Part shown: positions 1 to 8,369 of the stretch, in pieces
How positions within the stretch are numbered: position 1 is the first letter of the stretch
Layout: every line of letters starts with the position of its first letter
Assembly: GCF_005845215.1 (NCBI RefSeq)
Contig: NZ_SPHO01000001.1
Coordinates: forward strand, 419,146 to 483,145
Source of the DNA: Clostridium sp. 1001271st1 H5
Lineage (GTDB): Bacteria > Bacillota > Clostridia > Lachnospirales > Lachnospiraceae
Direction of reading: 5' to 3'
Length of the DNA: 64,000 nucleotides
The notes under the pieces: generated by a model
The model's input: the letters and a program-made list of their open reading frames with translations, nothing else
Databases searched by the model: none
What the model was told of the DNA's origin: nothing
Position numbers and translations under genes: made by a program

Positions 1-2
1 AA

Positions 3-3000
3 GTGGAGAAGTTCTGGGAAGCAGAGCACATCTTTGAAAAGAGCATCAGGATGAGAGAGGGCTGCAAGCCTTATGTATTTTATGACGGTCCGCCCACAGC
101 CAACGGCAAGCCCCATATCGGCCATGTGGAAACACGAGTCATCAAGGACATGATTCCCAGATACAGGGCCATGAAGGGCTATATGGTGCCGAGAAAGGCC
201 GGATGGGATACCCACGGCCTGCCGGTGGAGCTGGAGGTTGAGAAAAAGCTGGGGCTGGACGGCAAGGAGCAGATAGAGCAGTACGGTCTGGAGCCGTTCA
301 TCAAGGAATGTAAGGAAAGCGTCTGGAAGTACAAGGGCATGTGGGAGGATTTCTCCAACACCGTTGGTTTCTGGGCCGACATGGACAATCCCTATGTAAC
401 CTATGACAACAGCTTTATCGAGTCCGAGTGGTGGGCTCTTAAGCAGATTTGGGACAAGGGCCTTTTGTACAAGGGGTTTAAGGTGGTTCCCTACTGTCCC
501 CGCTGCGGCACCCCCCTGTCCTCCCATGAGGTGGCTCAGGGGTATAAGGATGTAAAGGAGCGCTCTGCCATTGCCCGCTTCAAGGCAAAGGGGGAGGACG
601 CCTACATCCTGGCATGGACCACCACCCCCTGGACCCTTCCCAGCAACCTGGCCCTGTGCGTGAACCCCAAGGAAGACTATGTAAAGGTCAAGACAGGCGA
701 CGGCTATACCTACTATATTGCCCAGGCACTGGCAGATACTGTGCTGGGCGAGGACTATGAGGTGCTGGAAACCTACAAGGGCAGGGACCTGGAGTTCAAG
801 GAATATGAGCCTCTCTATGACTGCTCTGTCCCCCTGTGCGAGAAGCAGCACAAAAAAGCATACTACATGGTATGCGCTGACTATGTAACACTGACAGACG
901 GTACCGGTATCGTACACATTGCACCTGCCTTTGGTGAGGACGATGCAAATGTGGGCCGCAAGTACGACCTGCCCTTTGTACAGCTGGTGGACGCCAAGGG
1001 CGATATGACGGCGGAAACTCCCTTTGCAGGCACCTTTGTGAAGGATGCGGACCCCATGGTATTAAAGGATTTGGAGTCCAGGGGACTGCTTCTTTCAGCT
1101 CCCAGCTTTGAGCACAGCTATCCTCACTGCTGGCGCTGCGGAACCCCTCTCATTTACTATGCAAGAGAGTCCTGGTTCATCAAGATGACGGCTGTGAAGG
1201 AGGACTTAATCCGCAACAACAACACCATTAACTGGGTGCCGGATTCCATCGGCAAGGGCCGTTTTGGAGACTGGCTGGAGAACATCCAGGACTGGGGCAT
1301 TTCCAGGAACCGTTACTGGGGCACCCCTCTCAATATCTGGGAGTGTGAGTGCGGACACCAGCACTCCATTGGAAGCATTGAGGAATTAAAGAGCTTATCC
1401 GACAACTGTCCGGATGAAATCGAGCTTCACCGCCCATACATTGATGCGGTGAACATCAGGTGCCCCAAGTGCGGCAAGCCCATGAAGCGCGTGCCTGAGG
1501 TTATTGACTGCTGGTTTGACTCCGGTGCAATGCCCTTTGCGCAGCACCATTATCCGTTTGAGAACAAGGAATTGTTCGAGTCCCAGTTCCCGGCCCAGTT
1601 TATCTCCGAGGCAGTGGACCAGACCAGGGGATGGTTCTATTCCCTGCTGGCAGAGTCCACACTGCTGTTCAACAAGGCGCCTTATGAAAATGTGGTTGTC
1701 ATGGGCCTTGTGCTGGATGAGAACGGACAGAAGATGAGCAAGTCCAAGGGCAATGCGGTGGACCCCTTCGATACCCTGGCAGCCCACGGCGCAGACGCCA
1801 TCCGCTGGTTCTTCTACACCTGCAGCGCTCCCTGGCTTCCAAAGCGCTACCAGGATAAGGCGGTGACCGAGGGACAGCGCAAGTTTATGGGCACCCTTTG
1901 GAATACCTATGCATTCTGGGTGCTGTATGCCAACATTGACAATTTTGACCCGACCAGATATAACCTGGAATACGACAAGCTTCCGGTTATGGACCGCTGG
2001 ATGCTGTCCAAGATGAACTCCATGGTAAAGACCGTGGATAACAGCCTGATGAATTACCAGATTCCCGAGGCGGCCAGGTCCCTCCAGGAGTTTGTGGATG
2101 ACTTAAGCAACTGGTATGTGCGCAGAAGCCGTGAGCGTTTCTGGGCAAAGGGAATGGAGCAGGATAAGATTAACGCATTCATGACCCTGTACACAGCCCT
2201 GGTGACCGTTGCAAAGGCAGCAGCACCCATGATTCCGTTCATGACAGAGCAGATTTATCAGAACATTGTGAGGAAAGTGGATGCAGATGCGCCTGAAAGC
2301 GTACACCTGTGCGATTTCCCTGAGGTGAATGATGCCTGGATTGATGCAGAGCTGGAATCCGACATGGACGAGGTGCTGAAGGTGGTTGTCATGGGACGCG
2401 CTGCCAGGAATGCGGCCAATATCAAGAACCGCCAGCCCATTGCCGGGATGTATGTGAAGGCCGACCATGAGCTGTCAAGATTCTACGTGCAAATTATTGA
2501 GGAAGAGCTGAATGTGAAGCAGGTGATTTTCTCTGACGATGTAAGGGAATTCACTTCTTACACCTTTAAGCCCCAGTTAAAGACAGTAGGGCCAAGGTAC
2601 GGCAAGCTGCTGAACCAGATTCGCCAGACCCTGACCGATATTGACGGCAGCGTTGCCATGGACACCCTGAATGAGAAGGGACAGCTTACCTTTGACTTTG
2701 GCGGCCAGGAGGTGGTGCTGACAAAGGACGACCTGCTGATTGATGTTTCCCAGAAGGACGGCTATGTGACAGAGGAGGACAACTATGTGACGGTTGTGCT
2801 GGATACAAACCTGACTCCGGAACTGATTGAGGAAGGCTTTGTGAGGGAGCTTATCAGCAAGATTCAGACCATGCGCAAGGAAGCCGGATTTGAGGTAATG
2901 GACCACATCAGCGTGTACCAGGATGGAAATGACCGGATTGCGGAGCTGATTAAGACGCATGCGGACGAGATTAAGACAGAGGTCATGGCGGACCATATTA

Positions 3001-3086
3001 ACATCGGCGCCATGTCTGGCTTTGTCAAAGAGTGGAACATTAACGGCGAAAATGTGATGCTCGGTGTTGAAAAGACCATGAAATAA
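3..3086 (+). CDS. ileS: Isoleucyl-tRNA synthetase, type 2, 5'-truncated by window edge
   Basis: Class I aminoacyl-tRNA synthetase that charges tRNA-Ile in the cytoplasm. The frame is open to the left edge, so the true start lies outside the window and only the last 1,027 codons are seen. The HIGH signature (PHIGHVE) sits at about residue 38 and KMSKS at 577-581 of the visible part. Paired CxxC elements (CPRCGTP, CWRCGTP, CPKCGKP) suggest bound zinc. Length and the DGPPTANGKPHIGH / ERKAGWDTHGLPVE-like context match the long, eukaryote-like type 2 IleRS rather than the E. coli type 1 enzyme. Type 2 enzymes are known to be less sensitive to mupirocin; that is family knowledge, not tested here. 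A hairpin follows the stop. Confidence 0.97.
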   Translation: MEKFWEAEHIFEKSIRMREGCKPYVFYDGPPTANGKPHIGHVETRVIKDMIPRYRAMKGYMVPRKAGWDTHGLPVELEVEKKLGLDGKEQIEQYGLEPFIKECKESVWKYKGMWEDFSNTVGFWADMDNPYVTYDNSFIESEWWALKQIWDKGLLYKGFKVVPYCPRCGTPLSSHEVAQGYKDVKERSAIARFKAKGEDAYILAWTTTPWTLPSNLALCVNPKEDYVKVKTGDGYTYYIAQALADTVLGEDYEVLETYKGRDLEFKEYEPLYDCSVPLCEKQHKKAYYMVCADYVTLTDGTGIVHIAPAFGEDDANVGRKYDLPFVQLVDAKGDMTAETPFAGTFVKDADPMVLKDLESRGLLLSAPSFEHSYPHCWRCGTPLIYYARESWFIKMTAVKEDLIRNNNTINWVPDSIGKGRFGDWLENIQDWGISRNRYWGTPLNIWECECGHQHSIGSIEELKSLSDNCPDEIELHRPYIDAVNIRCPKCGKPMKRVPEVIDCWFDSGAMPFAQHHYPFENKELFESQFPAQFISEAVDQTRGWFYSLLAESTLLFNKAPYENVVVMGLVLDENGQKMSKSKGNAVDPFDTLAAHGADAIRWFFYTCSAPWLPKRYQDKAVTEGQRKFMGTLWNTYAFWVLYANIDNFDPTRYNLEYDKLPVMDRWMLSKMNSMVKTVDNSLMNYQIPEAARSLQEFVDDLSNWYVRRSRERFWAKGMEQDKINAFMTLYTALVTVAKAAAPMIPFMTEQIYQNIVRKVDADAPESVHLCDFPEVNDAWIDAELESDMDEVLKVVVMGRAARNAANIKNRQPIAGMYVKADHELSRFYVQIIEEELNVKQVIFSDDVREFTSYTFKPQLKTVGPRYGKLLNQIRQTLTDIDGSVAMDTLNEKGQLTFDFGGQEVVLTKDDLLIDVSQKDGYVTEEDNYVTVVLDTNLTPELIEEGFVRELISKIQTMRKEAGFEVMDHISVYQDGNDRIAELIKTHADEIKTEVMADHINIGAMSGFVKEWNINGENVMLGVEKTMK

Positions 3087-3100
3087 TGGTAAGATTGTGA

Positions 3101-3123
3101 GGCGGGGCTTATAAAACCCCGCC
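3101..3123 (+). terminator. Possible terminator after ileS
   Basis: A GGCGGGG / CCCCGCC stem with a 9-nt loop lies 14 nt after the ileS stop. No clear T-run follows, so termination may be partial or the hairpin may only protect the mRNA 3' end. Confidence 0.45.
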
Positions 3124-3202
3124 CCATCTGATAATTTGGGAATGATTTACATACAATAGTTCAGTATAGAAAACGGAAGTGAAATCAGGAGGATAATGGC
3201 CG

Positions 3203-5656
3203 ATGAATAAAGGATTTGATAAGGAAACGTTCAAGCGCAGCGTGGTGGACAACGTAAAGAACATGTTCCGAAGGACCATTGATGAAGCGACTCCCCAGCA
3301 GGTATTCCAGGCAGTGGCCTATGCTGTGAAGGATGTCATCATCGACGAATGGATTGCCACCCACAAGGAATATGAGAAAAAGGACGTTAAGACAGTATAC
3401 TACCTGTCCATGGAGTTCCTCATGGGCCGTGCCCTGGGCAATAACATCATCAATATCTGCGCCAGGGATGAGATTAAGGAAGCCCTGGATGAGCTGGGAT
3501 TTGATTTGAACGTGATTGAGGACCAGGAGCCGGATGCAGCCCTTGGAAACGGCGGTCTGGGACGTCTGGCGGCTTGCTTCCTGGATTCGCTGGCAACCCT
3601 GGGATATCCGGCCTATGGCTGCGGCATCCGTTACCGTTACGGCATGTTCAAGCAGAAGATTGAGAACGGTTACCAGGTAGAAGTGCCTGACAACTGGTTA
3701 AAGGACGGCAACCCATTTGAAATCCGCAGGCCGGAGTATGCCACTGAGGTCAAATTCGGCGGTTATGTGCGTATAGAAAACCAGGGCGGCGTAAACCATT
3801 TTGTACAGGACGGATACCAGTCTGTCCGCGCAGTGCCCTATGACCTGCCTGTTATCGGATACGGCAACAATGTGGTAAATACCCTTCGCATCTGGGATGC
3901 GGAACCCATTAACACCTTCAACCTGGATTCCTTTGACAGGGGAGATTACCAGAAGGCTGTGGAGCAGGAGAACCTGGCCAAGACCATTGTGGAGGTCCTT
4001 TACCCCAATGACAACCACTACGCGGGCAAGGAGCTGCGCCTGAAGCAGCAGTATTTCTTTATTTCCGCCAGCGTCCAGAGGGCGGTCAGGAAGTATAAGG
4101 AGAAACACGATGACATCAGGAAATTCTACGAAAAGGTAGTATTCCAGCTGAACGATACCCACCCGACGGTTACCATTCCCGAATTGATGCGCATTCTTCT
4201 GGATGAGGAGGGGCTTACATGGGATGAGGCGTGGGAGGTGACCACCAGGACCTGTGCCTATACAAACCACACCATTATGTCAGAGGCACTGGAGAAGTGG
4301 CCCATCGAGCTGTTCTCACGGCTTCTGCCCAGAATCTACCAGATTGTGGAGGAAATCAACCGCAGGTTCCAGAACCAGATTCAGACCATGTATCCCGGCA
4401 ACCAGGAAAAGCTGCGCAAGATGTCCATTATCTATGACGGCCAGGTTAAGATGGCGTATATGGCCATTGCAGCCAGTTTTTCCGTCAACGGCGTTGCAAG
4501 GCTCCACACGGAAATCCTCAAGAACCAGGAGTTAAAAGACTTCTATGAGATGATGCCGGAGAAGTTCAACAACAAGACAAACGGCATAACCCAGAGACGG
4601 TTCCTGCTTCACGGCAACCCCCTTCTGGCGGACTGGGTCACTTCCAAGATAGGCGATGAATGGATTACCGACCTTCCCCATATCAAGAAGCTGGAGCTCT
4701 TTGCAGAGGATGAGAAGTGCCAGTTTGAGTTCATGAACATCAAGTACCAGAACAAGCTGCGCCTCGCCAGGTACATCAAAGAGTACAACGGTATTGACGT
4801 GGACCCGCGCTCCATTTTCGACGTGCAGGTCAAGAGGCTTCACGAATATAAGCGCCAGCTGATGAACATCCTCCATGTGATGTATCTGTACAACCAGCTG
4901 AAGGATAATCCTGATATGGATATGATTCCCAGGACCTTTATCTTCGGCGCCAAGGCAGCCGCAGGCTACAAGCGGGCTAAGCTGACCATCAAGCTCATTA
5001 ACTCCGTGGCGGATGTCATCAACAACGACAAATCCATTAACGGTAAGATTAAAGTGGTGTTCATTGAGGACTACCGGGTTTCCAATGCAGAGCTTATCTT
5101 TGCTGCGGCGGATGTCAGCGAGCAGATATCCACGGCCAGCAAGGAGGCGTCCGGCACCAGCAACATGAAATTCATGCTCAACGGCGCCCTTACTCTGGGA
5201 ACCATGGACGGCGCCAACGTGGAAATCGTGGAGGAAGTGGGCATGGACAATGCATTCATCTTCGGCATGTCCTCTGACGAGGTTATAAACTACGAGAACA
5301 ACGGCGGCTATTACCCCATGGATATCTTTAACAATGACCAGGAAATCCGCCGGGTACTCATGCAGCTGATTAACGGCTACTATGCACCGGATAACCCGGA
5401 GCTGTTCAGGGATATCTATAACTCCCTTCTGAATACCAAGAGCAGCGACCGGGCCGATACCTATTTCATACTCAAGGACTTCCGCTCCTATGCCGAAGCG
5501 CACCAGAGGGTGGATAAGGCTTACAGGGACCAGGCATGGTGGGCCAGGGCAGCCATCCTTAACACGGCCAACTGCGGAAAGTTTACATCCGACCGTACCA
5601 TTGAGGAGTATGTGAAGGATATCTGGCATCTGAAGAAAGTGACCGTAGAAATGTAA
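3203..5656 (+). CDS. glgP: Glycogen/maltodextrin phosphorylase
   Basis: Pyridoxal-phosphate enzyme that releases glucose-1-phosphate from alpha-1,4-glucans (GT35 family). At 817 aa it has the usual full length. The PLP lysine is K656 in the block EASGTSNMKFMLNG, followed by LGTMDGANVEI, both hallmark sequences; the N-terminal block YYLSMEFLMGRALGNN is also typical. The start is supported by AGGAGG about 9 nt upstream. It stands alone, with its own strong terminator downstream, so no other glycogen genes are visible around it. The family cannot be split into glycogen versus maltodextrin preference from sequence reading alone. Confidence 0.97.
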   Translation: MNKGFDKETFKRSVVDNVKNMFRRTIDEATPQQVFQAVAYAVKDVIIDEWIATHKEYEKKDVKTVYYLSMEFLMGRALGNNIINICARDEIKEALDELGFDLNVIEDQEPDAALGNGGLGRLAACFLDSLATLGYPAYGCGIRYRYGMFKQKIENGYQVEVPDNWLKDGNPFEIRRPEYATEVKFGGYVRIENQGGVNHFVQDGYQSVRAVPYDLPVIGYGNNVVNTLRIWDAEPINTFNLDSFDRGDYQKAVEQENLAKTIVEVLYPNDNHYAGKELRLKQQYFFISASVQRAVRKYKEKHDDIRKFYEKVVFQLNDTHPTVTIPELMRILLDEEGLTWDEAWEVTTRTCAYTNHTIMSEALEKWPIELFSRLLPRIYQIVEEINRRFQNQIQTMYPGNQEKLRKMSIIYDGQVKMAYMAIAASFSVNGVARLHTEILKNQELKDFYEMMPEKFNNKTNGITQRRFLLHGNPLLADWVTSKIGDEWITDLPHIKKLELFAEDEKCQFEFMNIKYQNKLRLARYIKEYNGIDVDPRSIFDVQVKRLHEYKRQLMNILHVMYLYNQLKDNPDMDMIPRTFIFGAKAAAGYKRAKLTIKLINSVADVINNDKSINGKIKVVFIEDYRVSNAELIFAAADVSEQISTASKEASGTSNMKFMLNGALTLGTMDGANVEIVEEVGMDNAFIFGMSSDEVINYENNGGYYPMDIFNNDQEIRRVLMQLINGYYAPDNPELFRDIYNSLLNTKSSDRADTYFILKDFRSYAEAHQRVDKAYRDQAWWARAAILNTANCGKFTSDRTIEEYVKDIWHLKKVTVEM

Positions 5657-5662
5657 ATGCTT

Positions 5663-5704
5663 GCTCCGGCAATCCTGTAATCTTTGGGGTGCCGGAGCTT
5701 TTTT
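5663..5704 (+). terminator. Rho-independent terminator of glgP
   Basis: Perfect 9-bp stem GCTCCGGCA / TGCCGGAGC followed by six T. It lies 7 nt after the glgP stop and just upstream of metF. Confidence 0.9.
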
Positions 5705-5733
5705 GGATGATGGAAGAGGAAGGGAAGGAAGAT

Positions 5734-6591
5734 ATGAAAATACGCGATATACTGGCAGAAGGAAAGCCCACCCTCTCCTTTGAGGTGTTTCCCCCAAAGA
5801 CAGAGGATGCATATGATTCCGTGGAGAGGGCGGCTGCCAAGATTGCAAAGCTAAAGCCCTCGTTCATGAGTGTTACATACGGGGCGGGAGGGGGAACCAG
5901 CGATTATACGGTGGGAATCGCCTCCACTATCAAGGAGGAATACGGGGTGACGCCTCTGGCCCATCTTACCTGTGTGTCATCCACCAGGGAGAAGGTGCAC
6001 CATGTGCTGGGTGAATTAAAGGACCATGGCATTGAAAATGTGCTGGCCCTGCGGGGGGATATCCCACAGGACGGCAGCACGCCCAGGGAGTACCACTATG
6101 CCTCCGAACTGATACGGGAAATCAAGAAGGCCGGCGATTTCTGCATAGGAGCAGCGTGCTACCCGGAAGGCCATGTGGAATCAGCCAACAAATCCATAGA
6201 TATGGATTACCTGAAGCAGAAGGTGGAGGCGGGATGTGACTTTGTCACCACCCAGATGTTCTTTGACAACAGCATTCTCTACAGTTACCTGTACCGAATA
6301 CGCGAAAAGGGAATCCAGGTGCCGGTGATTGCGGGAATCATGCCTGTGACCAATGCAAATCAAATCCGGCGTATTACCCAGATGTCGGGTACCTATCTGC
6401 CCTCCAGGTTCATGTCCATTGTGGACCGGTTCGGGGACAATCCGGCTGCCATGAAGCAGGCAGGAATTGCCTATGCAACGGACCAGATTATCGACCTTAT
6501 TGCCAACGGAGTCAACGGCATCCATGTATATTCCATGAATAAGCCGGATGTGGCAATGAAGATAAAGGACAACCTGTCGGAAATTTTATAG
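5734..6591 (+). CDS. metF: Methylenetetrahydrofolate reductase
   Basis: Reduces 5,10-methylene-THF to 5-methyl-THF, the methyl donor for MetH. The 285-aa protein starts with the family block LSFEVFPPKTEDAYDSV, then SVTYGAGGG, LALRGDIP and the FFDNS/CDFVTTQMFF region of the MetF TIM barrel. I chose ATG 5734, which follows a GGAAGGAAG-type ribosome site; an upstream GTG in frame (5689) would overlap the glgP terminator and is unlikely. It is the first gene of a one-carbon group: activation-domain protein, threonine aldolase and metH follow on the same strand with short gaps. Clostridial MetF proteins can use a zinc-flavin partner (MetV); no such partner is seen here. Confidence 0.96.
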   Translation: MKIRDILAEGKPTLSFEVFPPKTEDAYDSVERAAAKIAKLKPSFMSVTYGAGGGTSDYTVGIASTIKEEYGVTPLAHLTCVSSTREKVHHVLGELKDHGIENVLALRGDIPQDGSTPREYHYASELIREIKKAGDFCIGAACYPEGHVESANKSIDMDYLKQKVEAGCDFVTTQMFFDNSILYSYLYRIREKGIQVPVIAGIMPVTNANQIRRITQMSGTYLPSRFMSIVDRFGDNPAAMKQAGIAYATDQIIDLIANGVNGIHVYSMNKPDVAMKIKDNLSEIL

Positions 6592-6619
6592 GCCGCATAC
6601 AGAGCAGGAGAAAGAGCAT

Positions 6620-7291
6620 ATGGATATACGTGACGTAGACAGGAAAGAGGTCCTCCGCTATCTGGGCTACAGGGGACAGGAGCCGGACGGGGCGGTTGCG
6701 GCCATGGTGGAGCAGTGCATGACACAATTGTGGGAAGCAGCCACGCCCAGGCATCTGTACCGGGAATATCCTCTGGCGCTGGGGGAGGATTACCGGATTG
6801 ACGGGGGATGTTTTATGGCCAGAAGCAGGAATCTGTGGGTGAATCTGAAGGACTGTGACCAGATTATTGTGTTTGCGGCCACCCTTGGCTGCGGGGCAGA
6901 CCATCTGATTCAGAAGTACAGCCGCCTCCAGATGAGCCGGGCTGTGGTTATGCAGGCAGCTGCGGCAGCCATGATTGAGGAGTACTGCGACCAGATATGC
7001 ACTGCCCTGAAGGCGGAATACGAGGCAAAGGGCCGTTATCTGCGGCCAAGGTTCAGTCCGGGGTACGGCGATTTCCCGCTGGAATGCCAGGGAATGCTTC
7101 TGGACGCCCTGGAGGCAGGAAAACGCATCGGCATCAAGCTGACTGACAGCCTTCTCATGATGCCCTCCAAATCTGTGTCCGCTGTCATGGGAGCCAGCAG
7201 GAAACCATACCGCTGCGATGTAAAAGGCTGCGAAGCCTGCGCAAAGACGGACTGCCCCTACCGGAGGCAGACCGGGGAACTATCAATATAA
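6620..7291 (+). CDS. Free-standing MetH activation-domain protein
   Basis: 223 aa, matching the C-terminal reactivation (SAM-binding) domain of cobalamin-dependent methionine synthase but encoded alone. The family core RPRFSPGYGDFPLECQ, then RIGIKLTDSLLMMPSKSVSA, is present at about residues 140-195. Family knowledge: this domain supports reductive methylation of inactive cob(II)alamin using SAM. The MetH encoded two genes downstream ends without this domain, so the two products probably act as a complex. The C-terminus carries a CDVKGCEACAKTDCPYR cluster of four or five Cys, which could bind an iron-sulfur cluster or zinc (inference). It lies 28 nt after metF. Confidence 0.92.
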   Translation: MDIRDVDRKEVLRYLGYRGQEPDGAVAAMVEQCMTQLWEAATPRHLYREYPLALGEDYRIDGGCFMARSRNLWVNLKDCDQIIVFAATLGCGADHLIQKYSRLQMSRAVVMQAAAAAMIEEYCDQICTALKAEYEAKGRYLRPRFSPGYGDFPLECQGMLLDALEAGKRIGIKLTDSLLMMPSKSVSAVMGASRKPYRCDVKGCEACAKTDCPYRRQTGELSI

Positions 7292-7313
7292 AAAGAAAAA
7301 GGGGAATAACACT

Positions 7314-8348
7314 ATGATTCGTTTTAACTGTGATTACAGCGAAGGCGCCCATGAGCGCATACTTAAGAAACTGGCTGAAACCAACCTGGAGCAGACGCCG
7401 GGATACGGGGAGGACCATTACTGTACTGAGGCGGCAGATATCATCCGCAGACTCTGCGGACAGGAGGATGCAGCGGTCCATTTCCTGGTAGGAGGCACCC
7501 AGGCCAATATGACGGTCATTGCATCAGCCCTGCGCTCCCATCAGGGGGTGGTGGGAGCTGTCACGGCTCACATCAATGTACATGAGACAGGCTCCATAGA
7601 AGCCACCGGACACAAGGTGCTGGCCCTGCCCTCTGAGGACGGTAAGATTACGGCAGCCCAGGTGGAGGAACTGTACCAGTCCCATATTCAGGACGAGAGC
7701 TTTGAACACACAGTGCAGCCGAAGATGGTCTATGTCTCCAATCCCACGGAGCTGGGCACCATATATACCAAGGCTGAGATGGAGAGCCTGTATGGGGTGT
7801 GCAGGAAGTACGGCCTGTACCTGTTTGTGGACGGCGCCCGCCTGGCTTATGGTCTGGCTGCAGAGGGAAACGACCTGGACCTTAAGGCCTTGGCAGCTTC
7901 CTGCGACGTATTCTATATCGGCGGAACCAAGGTAGGGGCCCTGTTCGGGGAGGCTGTGGTCATACTGAACAATGAGCTGAAGGCGGATTTCCGCTATCAC
8001 ATCAAACAGCGGGGCGGCATGCTGGCAAAGGGGCGTCTTCTGGGCATCCAGTTTGGGGAGCTTTTACGGGACGGCCTGTATTTTGAGCTGGGAGCCCATG
8101 CGGACAGGCTGGCGGACAAGATTCGCAGCGCCTGTGCCGGGAAGGGTTATCCTTTCCTGGTGGAAAACACCACTAACCAGGTATTCCCCATCCTGCCGGA
8201 TAGTCTGCTGGAGGCGTGGAAGGATAAGTACAGCTACACCAACCAGGGAAGGGTGGATGAGAGCCATACAGCCATCCGCCTCTGCACCAGCTGGATTACC
8301 AGCCAGGAGCAGGTGGATGCCCTGGTTCATGATATCCTAAACAGTTAA
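7314..8348 (+). CDS. ltaE: Low-specificity L-threonine aldolase family protein
   Basis: PLP fold-type I aldolase, 344 aa. It normally splits L-threonine or allo-threonine to glycine and acetaldehyde. The PLP lysine is K206 in YIGGTKVGALFGEA, and FVDGARLAYGLAAEG holds the cofactor-binding Asp. GGTQANMT at about residue 60 is the phosphate-binding region. It starts 22 nt after the activation-domain gene and ends 6-20 nt before metH, so it is very likely co-transcribed with them. Its place inside a methionine/folate group suggests supply of glycine, and through the glycine cleavage system methylene-THF, to MetF and MetH; that link is inference. Confidence 0.93.
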   Translation: MIRFNCDYSEGAHERILKKLAETNLEQTPGYGEDHYCTEAADIIRRLCGQEDAAVHFLVGGTQANMTVIASALRSHQGVVGAVTAHINVHETGSIEATGHKVLALPSEDGKITAAQVEELYQSHIQDESFEHTVQPKMVYVSNPTELGTIYTKAEMESLYGVCRKYGLYLFVDGARLAYGLAAEGNDLDLKALAASCDVFYIGGTKVGALFGEAVVILNNELKADFRYHIKQRGGMLAKGRLLGIQFGELLRDGLYFELGAHADRLADKIRSACAGKGYPFLVENTTNQVFPILPDSLLEAWKDKYSYTNQGRVDESHTAIRLCTSWITSQEQVDALVHDILNS

Positions 8349-8369
8349 GAGGGCTTGCAGAGGATGACG

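Noticed and set aside
5657..5733. SAM or cobalamin riboswitch before metF
   Set aside because: The gap is 77 nt and filled by the glgP terminator; no room for such a structure.
4532..5848. Long open frame antisense to glgP
   Set aside because: It mirrors the codon pattern of a certain gene, has no ribosome site and no recognisable domain; GC-biased third positions make such shadows common here.
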